Shown here piece after piece: positions 1-6,436 of a stretch of 7,441 nucleotides of DNA (within the stretch, counting starts at the first letter, position 1; every line of letters begins with the position of its first letter). Location of the stretch: positions 1-7,441 of the forward strand of contig JAEZMP010000053.1 of assembly GCA_023442215.1 (NCBI GenBank), read 5' to 3'. Source of the stretch: Pseudomonadota bacterium. Its GTDB lineage: Bacteria; Pseudomonadota; Alphaproteobacteria; Rhizobiales; Segnochrobactraceae. The notes under the pieces are model-generated. The model was not told the origin of the DNA and made no database searches. It was given only the letters and a program-made list of their open reading frames with translations. Made by a program: the position numbers and the translations under genes.

Positions 1-323
1 GGTTTTGACCTTGGAACAGGGTGTGTTGCTTCGTCAAGGTTGTATATCGTGTCGAATACTATCCACACGGATCGCCCGAATCTGAGCCGTGGCGATGTCC
101 GGGCGGCGCAGGGCGCGGCGCCCGAACGGGTTCAAAATGGCCGATCCATCCTCTATTCTCGTGCCGCGCCTGTTCTTGCGTCCGGCGCTGGCGTCGCTTT
201 CGCCGGGCGGGCGAGGGCGCGCGGCCGCCGCGGTGGCGCCGCATTCGATGTGCGGTGTGCCTCCCTGCGCGCGCCCGGGCAGAAACCGGCGCTTCGAAGA
301 ACCGATGACGAGGCCCTGCCATC
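1..323. other. Upstream non-coding stretch before the oxidoreductase operon
   Basis: I see no convincing gene in this stretch. The open frames in it (for example one from 40 to 327 and one on the other strand from 59 to 454) encode Arg/Ala/Pro-rich low-complexity peptides typical of GC-rich shadow frames, and show no motif. Bases 1-65 are clearly richer in A+T than the rest, which suits a promoter region for the gene starting at 324. No standard -35/-10 pair is well formed: TACTAT at 57-62 resembles a -10 box but lacks a good -35 box 16-18 bases upstream. Small inverted repeats are present: ACCTTG/CAAGGT at 8-13 and 35-40, GTAT/ATAC at 42-45 and 56-59, and a GC-rich palindrome at 111-123. The 5' untranslated region would be long if transcription starts near 65. 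Confidence 0.55.
62..76 (+). repeat. 15-base direct repeat, left copy
   Basis: TCCACACGGATCGCC here is identical to 3290-3304 in the same orientation. The identity stops exactly at both ends (A/T before, C/T after). The two copies bracket the oxidoreductase and SDR genes. It could be a target-site or recombination remnant, a shared protein-binding site, or chance. Confidence 0.4.
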
Positions 324-2480
324 ATGAATGCGCCGGTTATGACTGCCCCGGTGATCCGCTCCTCGGCCTGTCCGCACGATTGCCCGTCGACCTGTGCGCT
401 CGAGATCGAGGTGGAGGGCGATGTGATCGGACGTGTGCGGGGGGCAGGCGACAACGACTATACGGCCGGGGTCATCTGCGCGAAGGTCGCGCGCTATGCA
501 GAGCGAAATCACCATCCCGACCGGCTGATGAAGCCGCTGATGCGGACCGGCCCCAAGGGAAGCGGCCAGTTTACTGAAATATCATGGGATGAAGCGCTGG
601 ACCGCACGGCAGACGCGCTTCTGGCCGCCGAAGCACGGCTCGGCCCCCAGGCGGTGTGGCCCTATTTCTACGCCGGTACGATGGGCCTGGTGCAGCGCGA
701 CGGCCTCGAGCGGCTGCGCCACGTCAAGCGCTATTCCCGCACCTTCACGACCATCTGCACCAACACCGCCTGGACCGGATACATCGCCGGCACCGGGCGC
801 CTCGCGGGGCCGGACCCGCGCGAGATCGCGCTCGCCGACGTCGTGGTGATTTGGGGAACGAACGCCGTCGCCACCCAGGTCAATGTCATGACCCATGCGA
901 TCCGCGCCCGCAAAACCCGCGGCGCCAAGATCGTCGTGGTGGACGTCTATCGCACCGAGACCGCGCGCCAGGCCGACATCGCGCTCATCCTGCGGCCGGG
1001 CACCGATGCCGCGCTCGCCTGCGCGATCATGCACGTCGCCTTCCGCGACGGCTATGCCGACCGCGAGTATCTCGCGGCGTTCAGCGATTGCCCCGATGAA
1101 CTGGAGGCGCACCTCAAGACGCGCACTCCCGAGTGGGCGTCGGCCATCACCGGGCTCGGCGTGGACGAGATCGAGGCCGTCGCCGCGCTGGTGGGGCGCA
1201 CGCCGCGCACGTTCTTCCGCCTCGGCTACGGATTCACGCGCGGTCGCAACGGGTCGGTCGGCATGCACGCGGCGGCGTCCATCGCGACTGTGCTCGGCTC
1301 CTGGCAGCACGAGGGCGGCGGCGCATTCCACAACAACGGTGCGATCTATTCGCTGAACAAGACGATGATCGAAGGGCTCGACGTCGTCGATCGCAGCACC
1401 CGCCGCCTCGATCAGTCGCGCATCGGCGCGGTTCTGGAGGGCGATGCGGACGCTCTACTGGGCGGACCGCCGGTCGCGGCGATGTTCATCCAGAACACCA
1501 ATCCCGTTTCGGTCTGTCCGGAACAGGCTCGGGTGCGCCGCGGCTTCGCCCGCGAAGACCTGTTCGTCGCGGTCCACGAGCAGTTCATGACCGAGACGGC
1601 GATGATGGCGGATATCGTGCTGCCGGCCACGACCTTCGTGGAGCACGACGACATCTACAAGGGCGGCGGCAACCAATATCTGCACTTCGGTCCGAAGCTG
1701 ATCGACCCGCCGGGCGAATGCCGCAGCAATCACGACGTCGTGGTCGAACTCGCGCGCCGGCTCGGCGCGGAGCATGCCGGCTTCGCAATGTCGCCGCGGG
1801 AGCACATCGACTGGATGCTGCGCCGTTCGCGGCTCGGCACGCTCGACGAACTGGAAGCGAACCGCTGGCGCGATTGCCAGCCACCCTTCGAGGAGGCGCA
1901 TTATCTCAAGGGGTTCGGCTTCGGAGACGGCAAGTTCCGCTTCAAGCCGGACTGGACGCGGGTGAAGAACGAGAATGCCGGCCCGATGGGACCGTGGGCC
2001 GAGATGCCCTCGCTTCCGGATTATTGGCCGGTGATCGAACTGCCGACCGACGCCGAACCGTTCCGGCTGGTCACCGCGCCGGCGCGCTCGTTCCTCAACT
2101 CCACCTTCAACCAGACCCCGTCCTCGGTGGCGAAGGAAAAGCGGCCGACCGTGATGATCCATCCCGACGATGCCGACCGGCTCGGCATCGCGGACGGCGA
2201 CCGCGTGCGCATCGGCAACGAGCGCGGCAGTCTCGTGATCCATGCCGCCGTCGCGGCGTCGATGCAGCCGGGCGTGCTGATCTCCGAGGGCCTTTGGCCG
2301 AACGGTGCCTTCGAGGAAGGCTTCGGCATCAACGTGCTGACCGGGGCCGATCCCGTCGCGCCCTATGGCGGCGCCGCGTTCCACGACAACCGCGTCTGGC
2401 TGAAGCGGGCCGGCAACCGGCCCGGCGACCGGCGGGAGCCCGGTCAGATGGCCGCCGCCGCGTTCGACGCCGCTGAATAA
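324..2480 (+). CDS. Molybdopterin-dependent oxidoreductase with [4Fe-4S] site (MopB_3-like)
   Basis: This 718-residue protein belongs to the DMSO reductase/formate dehydrogenase superfamily of bis-pterin molybdenum or tungsten enzymes. An N-terminal iron-sulfur motif is visible as Cys16-x3-Cys20-x3-Cys24-x27-Cys52, starting CPHDCPSTC. The CPxDCPxTC form is typical of the uncharacterised MopB_3 group rather than of NapA or FdhF. The pterin-binding core follows (about 60-480), including WGTN at 177-180, the TETAR segment at 211-215 that matches formate dehydrogenase H, and QNTNP at 390-394. The C-terminal molydop-binding beta-barrel spans about 578-695, with HPDDADRLGIADGDRVRI at 613-630. There is no Tat signal peptide, so I infer a cytoplasmic enzyme. 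The residue aligned with the catalytic Sec/Cys appears to be Ala149. The ATG has GAGG at 310-313 upstream; Met6 is an alternative start. An SDR gene follows after 21 bases, probably in one operon. Family assignment is strong; substrate and electron partner are unknown. Confidence 0.93.
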   Translation: MNAPVMTAPVIRSSACPHDCPSTCALEIEVEGDVIGRVRGAGDNDYTAGVICAKVARYAERNHHPDRLMKPLMRTGPKGSGQFTEISWDEALDRTADALLAAEARLGPQAVWPYFYAGTMGLVQRDGLERLRHVKRYSRTFTTICTNTAWTGYIAGTGRLAGPDPREIALADVVVIWGTNAVATQVNVMTHAIRARKTRGAKIVVVDVYRTETARQADIALILRPGTDAALACAIMHVAFRDGYADREYLAAFSDCPDELEAHLKTRTPEWASAITGLGVDEIEAVAALVGRTPRTFFRLGYGFTRGRNGSVGMHAAASIATVLGSWQHEGGGAFHNNGAIYSLNKTMIEGLDVVDRSTRRLDQSRIGAVLEGDADALLGGPPVAAMFIQNTNPVSVCPEQARVRRGFAREDLFVAVHEQFMTETAMMADIVLPATTFVEHDDIYKGGGNQYLHFGPKLIDPPGECRSNHDVVVELARRLGAEHAGFAMSPREHIDWMLRRSRLGTLDELEANRWRDCQPPFEEAHYLKGFGFGDGKFRFKPDWTRVKNENAGPMGPWAEMPSLPDYWPVIELPTDAEPFRLVTAPARSFLNSTFNQTPSSVAKEKRPTVMIHPDDADRLGIADGDRVRIGNERGSLVIHAAVAASMQPGVLISEGLWPNGAFEEGFGINVLTGADPVAPYGGAAFHDNRVWLKRAGNRPGDRREPGQMAAAAFDAAE

Positions 2481-2501
2481 TCCCTCGATCACAGGTGCAG
2501 A

Positions 2502-3209
2502 ATGTCTGAAGAAGCCAAGGTTGCGATCGTCACGGCCGCGAGCAAGGGGCTCGGTGGCGGGTCGGCCCGTCGTCTCGCCGAACTCGGATGGAAGGTCGTT
2601 CTGTTCGCGCGCTCGGAGGAAGTGGAACGGCTCGCCGCCGAACTCGGCGGCATCGGCGTGCGCGGCGACATCGCGAACCCCGCCGATCTCGAGCGCCTCG
2701 TTCAGGTGGCGCTCGACGCGCACGGCCATATCGACGGTGCGGTGATTTCGACCGGCCATTCCGGGAAGGGCGATCTGGTCGCCATTCCCGACACGGTCTG
2801 GCACGAGGGGCTGGACCTGTTGCTGATGCCGGTGGCCCGTCTGGCCCGGCTGCTGGTGCCGGAGTTCCAGAAGCAGGGGCGCGGCTCGGTCGTCGCCGTG
2901 TCGTCGTTCGCCGCCATCGAACCGGATCCGGATTTCCCGGTTTCCGCCGCCCTGCGCGCCGCGTTGTCGAGCTACGTCAAGCTGTTCGCGCGGCGGTACG
3001 CGGCGGAGAACATCCGGATGAACGCCGTGCTGCCGGGCTTCATCGACAGCCTTCCGGCCAAGGAAGACCGGATGCGGCGCATTCCGGCCGGCCGCTATGG
3101 CCGCGTCGACGAACTGGCGAGTACGGTCGCGTTCCTGCTGTCGGACGATTCATCCTATGTAACAGGGCAGAACGTTCTGGTGGACGGCGGCCTCGTCGCC
3201 TCGATCTGA
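2502..3209 (+). CDS. SDR-family protein with degenerate catalytic residues
   Basis: This 235-residue protein has the short-chain dehydrogenase/reductase fold and aligns almost without gaps to FabG-type ketoreductases from residue 100 onward. The N-terminal cofactor loop is TAASKGLG (11-18), with Ala12 replacing the first glycine of TGxxxGxG. Asp56 sits after the third strand, as in NAD(P)-binding SDRs. The end of the fold is intact: LPGFIDS at 177-183 and YVTGQNVLVDGG at 219-230. Catalytic positions are altered: Leu107 stands where the Asn is expected, Ser135 is kept, Ser148 replaces Tyr and Arg152 replaces Lys; ISTG (82-85) replaces NNAG. By recollection, similar SDRs with an S/T-A-x-L-R segment are common in alphaproteobacteria and are often labelled as oxidoreductases. 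It starts 21 bases after the oxidoreductase, with only a weak ACAGG (2491-2495) as ribosome site, so it is probably read from the same transcript. It could be an unusual oxidoreductase or a non-catalytic nucleotide-binding partner. Confidence 0.9.
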   Translation: MSEEAKVAIVTAASKGLGGGSARRLAELGWKVVLFARSEEVERLAAELGGIGVRGDIANPADLERLVQVALDAHGHIDGAVISTGHSGKGDLVAIPDTVWHEGLDLLLMPVARLARLLVPEFQKQGRGSVVAVSSFAAIEPDPDFPVSAALRAALSSYVKLFARRYAAENIRMNAVLPGFIDSLPAKEDRMRRIPAGRYGRVDELASTVAFLLSDDSSYVTGQNVLVDGGLVASI

Positions 3210-3225
3210 CCGCGGCGAGCGGCTT

Positions 3226-3290
3226 GGCGGGCGCCTTGCGAGGCGTCCGCGTTCCGCATCGAAGGGGCACCGTCGCGAGGCGGGCGCCTT
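3226..3290 (+). repeat. Duplicated GGCGGGCGCCTT arms in the intergenic space
   Basis: GGCGGGCGCCTT occurs at 3226-3237 and again at 3279-3290. GCGAGGCG also occurs at 3238-3245 and 3275-3282. The first copy forms the left arm of the strong hairpin at 3227-3250. The second could pair with the same partner sequence or fold on itself, so alternative structures are possible. This may be a local duplication or GC-rich convergence. Confidence 0.4.
3227..3250 (+). terminator. Hairpin after the SDR gene, possible terminator
   Basis: GCGGGCGCCT (3227-3236) pairs over ten positions with AGGCGTCCGC (3241-3250), with one G-U pair and a TGCG loop. It begins 17 bases after the SDR stop codon, where a terminator would sit. 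No T-tract follows (the next bases are GTTCCGCATC), so intrinsic termination is uncertain. The structure could instead protect the 3' end or act on both strands between the convergent genes. Confidence 0.45.
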
Positions 3291-3304
3291 CCACACGGAT
3301 CGCC
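3290..3304 (+). repeat. 15-base direct repeat, right copy
   Basis: This is the second exact copy of TCCACACGGATCGCC. It lies in the intergenic space between the convergent SDR and acyP genes and touches the base of the acyP-side hairpin. No integrase or transposase gene lies between the copies. Confidence 0.4.
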
Positions 3305-3326
3305 TGCCACCTTTCCGGGCTGGCAG
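3304..3326 (-). terminator. Hairpin just past the acyP stop, possible terminator
   Basis: CTGCCA (3304-3309) pairs with TGGCAG (3321-3326). Adding CC (3310-3311) with GG (3318-3319) makes an eight-pair stem with one bulged base. It begins four bases after the acyP stop codon in the direction of that gene's transcription. As with the other hairpin in this intergenic space, no T-run follows, so its role as a terminator is inferred from position and stem only. Confidence 0.35.
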
Positions 3327-3330
3327 TCCC

Positions 3331-3630
3331 TTACCGCGTGGGCAGGATCTCGAAGCGCGCCGCCACCGGCTCGGCGTCCTCGACCTTGATCGACAGCACA
3401 GCCGAAGCCGAGGGGCCGATGCGGCAGGCGTTCAGCATGTCGTCGACCTTCTCGCGCGGCCCGCAGAACAGGGCCTCGACCGCGCCGTTGGTGAGATTGC
3501 GCACCCAGCCCTGCAGCCCCCGCTGGCGGGCGTGCCGCTCGGCCCAGGCCCTGTAGCCCACGCCCTGCACGCGCCCCTCGACCAGGACGTGAACGCATTT
3601 CCGATCCTCGGAAGGAGTGCCGGTCGACAT
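3331..3630 (-). CDS. acyP: Acylphosphatase
   Basis: This 99-residue protein is an acylphosphatase (EC 3.6.1.7), a small cytosolic enzyme that hydrolyses acyl phosphates such as acetyl phosphate or carbamoyl phosphate. The signature GRVQGVGYR covers residues 19-27, and the last Arg (Arg27) is the phosphate-binding catalytic residue of the family. The second signature, GWVRNLTNG (41-49), supplies the catalytic Asn45. The length matches the usual 90-100 residues. I chose the ATG at 3630 because AGAGGA lies five bases upstream and the protein then begins at the normal family N-terminus. An in-frame ATG at 3687 would add 19 residues (Ala/Gly-rich, not domain-like). It overlaps the upstream stop codon as ATGA and has its own AAGGAAG at 3692-3698, so coupled initiation there is a real alternative. 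It is the last gene of the topA-rnr operon. Confidence 0.92.
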   Translation of the reverse strand: MSTGTPSEDRKCVHVLVEGRVQGVGYRAWAERHARQRGLQGWVRNLTNGAVEALFCGPREKVDDMLNACRIGPSASAVLSIKVEDAEPVAARFEILPTR

Positions 3631-3683
3631 CAATCCTCTGTTCCCATGCTCGCCTGCGACGGCGGCCCCAACCGGCGCCGCGG

Positions 3684-4103
3684 TCATTCGTCTTCCTTCG
3701 GCGCGTTCGGGTCGAACCCGTGCATCATCAGCGCCCATTGCAGGCCGATGACCGCGCCCTTCACCGGCCTCAGCAAGACCAGAGCCGAAATGATGGTGAG
3801 AGGCACCCAGAGCGCCGTGTGAACCCAGAGCGGGGGATGCCACGCGACCTCGACAGACAGCATCAGGCCCACGATCAGGTGCCCGACGATGGAGATGGTG
3901 ATGTAGGGCGGCGCATCGTCGGCGCGGTGGTGATGAAACGCCTCGCCGCATTCGGTGCAATGGTCGGCGACCGTCAGGTAGCCGTTGAACAGCCGGCCGA
4001 CACCGCAATGCGGGCAGCGGCCCATGAGGCCGTGCCGGATCGCCGTCGCGAGCGACCGGCGCTCGACCACTGCCGGCACCGTCGCTCCGCCATATTCGAT
4101 CAT
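3684..4103 (-). CDS. DUF983 zinc-ribbon membrane protein
   Basis: This 139-residue protein matches the DUF983 family, whose function is unknown. A short N-terminal region leads into a CxxC...CxxC zinc-ribbon-like pair, Cys30-Cys33 (CPHC) and Cys49-Cys52 (CTEC). Two hydrophobic stretches predicted to cross the inner membrane follow at about 67-88 and 92-111, then a polar tail rich in Asp and Glu. The ATG at 4103 overlaps the rnr stop as ATGA and has GGAGG (complement of 4113-4117) nine bases upstream, so the start is well supported and translational coupling is likely. Alphaproteobacterial genomes often place a DUF983 gene directly after rnr. Conserved position suggests a shared transcript but does not establish a role in RNA metabolism. 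Confidence 0.92.
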   Translation of the reverse strand: MIEYGGATVPAVVERRSLATAIRHGLMGRCPHCGVGRLFNGYLTVADHCTECGEAFHHHRADDAPPYITISIVGHLIVGLMLSVEVAWHPPLWVHTALWVPLTIISALVLLRPVKGAVIGLQWALMMHGFDPNAPKEDE

Positions 4104-6430
4104 CGCTTTCTGCCTCCACCGGGTTTGCCCGGCTTTTTACCCTTTTCGAACGCGCCACCTTTGCCCGCTTTGCGGCTGCGTGCAACCGCTGCCGCTCCGC
4201 CGGGCCGCCGCATCGGGCCGCGCGGCAGGCGGGTCGGGGTGCCGTGGCTGCCTTCGCTCAGCACCTCGAACCGAAGCGCGCCGGCGAAAGGCGCGGCTTC
4301 CACGAGGCGCACCTCGATCGGGTCGCCCATGCGGAACGTCTCGCCGGTGGCCCGCCCGATGAGTGCGCGGCTCGGCTCGTCGAAATGATAATAATCCGCG
4401 CCCAGCGTGGCGGCGGGCACGAATCCGTCGGCCCCGGTTTCGTTCAGCGTGACGAACAGCCCGGCCTTGGTGACGCCGCCGATGCGGCCGGTGAACCGGG
4501 CGCCGATCCGGTCGGAAAGCCAGAGCGCGATGAGCCTGTCGATGGTCTCGCGCTCGGCCGCCATCGCGCGGCGTTCTGTCGCCGATATGTCGGCGCCGAT
4601 CGCCTCGAGCCGCGCTTCCTGTTCCTCGGTCAGGCCATCGGCGCCGAGCCCGAGCGCCCGGATCAGGCCGCGATGCACGATCAGGTCGGCATAGCGGCGG
4701 ATCGGGGAGGTGAAGTGGGCGTAGCGCCGGAGGTTCAGGCCGAAATGGCCGATATTCGACGGGGAATATTCCGCCTGGCTCTGCGAGCGCAGCACCACCT
4801 CATTGACGAGGTGGGCGTTGGGCGTATCCGCGAAGCGCGCCAGAATGCCGTTGAACTGCGACGGGCGCAGGTTGCCGGTCTTGGCAAGCTTGAAGTCGAG
4901 CGTCGACAGGAACTCCGACAGCGAGAACAGCTTCTCCTGCGAAGGCGCGTCGTGGATGCGATAGACGAGGCCGATGCGGTGCCGCTCCAGCGTCTCGGCG
5001 GCCGCGACGTTGGCCTGGATCATGAACTCCTCGATCAGCTTGTGGGCATCGAGGCGTTCCGGCACGACGACGCGATCCACCGTGCCGTCCGGCTTCAGCA
5101 GGATCTTGCGCTCAGGCAGGTCGAGGTCGAGCGGTTCGCGGGCGTCGCGGCCGCGCTTGAGAACCGCGTAGGCCTCCCACAGCGGCTTCAGGATCGGCTC
5201 CAGCATCGGGCCGGTGCGGTCGCTCGCGAACCCGTCGATCGCGGCCTGCGCTTCGGCATAGGCCAGGCGCGCCGCCGAACGCATCATGATGCGGTGGAAG
5301 GTGTGCGAGCGCTTCCGCCCGTCCTTGCCGAACACCATGCGCACGGCGAGGGCAGGGCGGTCGACGTTCTCCTTCAGGGAGCACAGGTCGTTGGAAATGC
5401 GCTCCGGCAGCATCGGAACGACCCGGTCCGGGAAATAGACCGAGTTGCCGCGGATCAGCGCCTCGCGGTCGAGGGCGGAACGCGTGCGCACATAATAGGC
5501 GACGTCGGCAATGGCGACGGTGACGATCCACCCGCCGGCATTGTCCTCCGCCTCGTCCGGCTCGGCATGAACCGCGTCGTCGTGGTCCTTGGCGTCCGGC
5601 GGGTCGATCGTCACCAGCGGCAGCTTGCGCCAGTCCTCGCGGCCGGCCATCGTCGCCGGGCGCGCCACCTCCGCCTCCGCCAGCACCTCCGCCGGGAAGA
5701 TATGCGGGATGCCCTGGGTGTGGATCGCGATCATCGAGACCGCGCGTTCCGACTTGAACGAACCGATCCGCTCGACGATGCGCGCGCGCGGCAGACCGTA
5801 ACGGCCGACGCGGGTCACGCTGACGGAGACGAGGTCGCCGTCCTCGGCGCCCGCGAGCCCGTCCGGCTCGATCTCGAGTTCCTGGGCGCGCTTCTTGTCG
5901 ACCGGCAGCACGCGCGGCGCCGGTGCGCCGGGTGGATTGTGAACGATGCCGAGCACGGCATCCGCCCGCCGGTCGATGACCTTGATCACCCGTCCGACGC
6001 GGACGACCTCCATCCCCTGCGGCGGCTCGACGAGGCGTGCCAGAACCTTGTCGCCGATGCCGGGAGCAGGGCCGACGACGCGGCGGCGCTCGGCCATGAT
6101 CGGAATGCGCGGCGGGGCGCCCTTCGCGGAATCCCACGCGACGGGCTCGCCGACGAGTTCACCGTCGGCATCGCGTTCGACGACGGCGAGCACGGCCACC
6201 GGCGGCAGATCGCCCGGCTGGATCAGCCGGCCGCGACGCCGCTCGACCAGTCCGTCGGCTTCCAGTTCCTTCAGGATCCGCTTGAGCGCGATCCGCGCAG
6301 CGCCCTTGATGCCGAACGCGCGGGAAAGCTCACGCTTGCCGGCCTCGCCCGGGTGCTCGCGCAGATAGGTCAAGATCTCCTGCCGGGACGGAAACTCCCC
6401 GTCGGCCGAGCCTTTGCGGGGAGATGCCAT
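4100..6430 (-). CDS. rnr: Ribonuclease R
   Basis: This 776-residue protein is RNase R, the RNase II/RNB-family 3'-to-5' exoribonuclease that degrades structured RNA such as rRNA fragments and mRNA stem-loops. An N-terminal winged-helix segment (about 15-70) and cold-shock-like RNA-binding domains (about 75-250) precede the RNB catalytic domain. The active-site motif TIDPPDAKDHDDAV (275-287 region) supplies the metal-binding aspartates Asp276, Asp282, Asp284 and Asp285. The family signature around HFTSPIRRYADLIVHR (572-587) is intact. An S1 domain follows at about 643-712, then a basic Gly/Lys/Arg-rich tail (734-776). In E. coli a comparable lysine-rich tail contributes to substrate handling and tmRNA-SmpB recruitment. 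The length is typical. It starts 6 bases after the topA stop, with a weak G-rich ribosome site overlapping that stop, and ends overlapping the DUF983 start by 4 bases. Nothing suggests disruption. Confidence 0.97.
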   Translation of the reverse strand: MASPRKGSADGEFPSRQEILTYLREHPGEAGKRELSRAFGIKGAARIALKRILKELEADGLVERRRGRLIQPGDLPPVAVLAVVERDADGELVGEPVAWDSAKGAPPRIPIMAERRRVVGPAPGIGDKVLARLVEPPQGMEVVRVGRVIKVIDRRADAVLGIVHNPPGAPAPRVLPVDKKRAQELEIEPDGLAGAEDGDLVSVSVTRVGRYGLPRARIVERIGSFKSERAVSMIAIHTQGIPHIFPAEVLAEAEVARPATMAGREDWRKLPLVTIDPPDAKDHDDAVHAEPDEAEDNAGGWIVTVAIADVAYYVRTRSALDREALIRGNSVYFPDRVVPMLPERISNDLCSLKENVDRPALAVRMVFGKDGRKRSHTFHRIMMRSAARLAYAEAQAAIDGFASDRTGPMLEPILKPLWEAYAVLKRGRDAREPLDLDLPERKILLKPDGTVDRVVVPERLDAHKLIEEFMIQANVAAAETLERHRIGLVYRIHDAPSQEKLFSLSEFLSTLDFKLAKTGNLRPSQFNGILARFADTPNAHLVNEVVLRSQSQAEYSPSNIGHFGLNLRRYAHFTSPIRRYADLIVHRGLIRALGLGADGLTEEQEARLEAIGADISATERRAMAAERETIDRLIALWLSDRIGARFTGRIGGVTKAGLFVTLNETGADGFVPAATLGADYYHFDEPSRALIGRATGETFRMGDPIEVRLVEAAPFAGALRFEVLSEGSHGTPTRLPRGPMRRPGGAAAVARSRKAGKGGAFEKGKKPGKPGGGRKR

Positions 6431-6436
6431 TGCCGC

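Noticed and set aside
111..130. GC-rich palindromes GGGCGC-G-GCGCCC and CCCG-AA-CGGG as operator sites
   Set aside because: Such short GC palindromes occur often by chance at this composition, and they do not line up with a promoter.
21..577. Small + strand frames upstream of and overlapping the oxidoreductase start
   Set aside because: They have low-complexity basic translations, no supporting ribosome site I could identify, and overlap the start of a well-supported gene.
1133..2476. 447-codon + strand frame inside the oxidoreductase gene
   Set aside because: Its composition is Arg/Ala-dominated without motifs, while the overlapping frame carries the conserved MopB sequence throughout.
1455..2804. 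449-codon open frame on the - strand across the oxidoreductase and SDR genes
   Set aside because: It is antisense to two genes with clear motifs, spans their junction, and its Arg/His/Ala-rich translation shows no domain; long antisense frames are expected at this GC content.
3331..4185. 284-codon - strand frame that would fuse an N-terminal extension to acylphosphatase
   Set aside because: The extension overlaps DUF983 in another frame, has no recognisable domain, and DUF983 has Cys motifs, membrane segments and a good ribosome site.
5112..6137. 341-codon - strand frame within rnr
   Set aside because: It is a shifted reading of rnr made of Arg/Gly/Ala-rich sequence; the true frame has all RNase R motifs.
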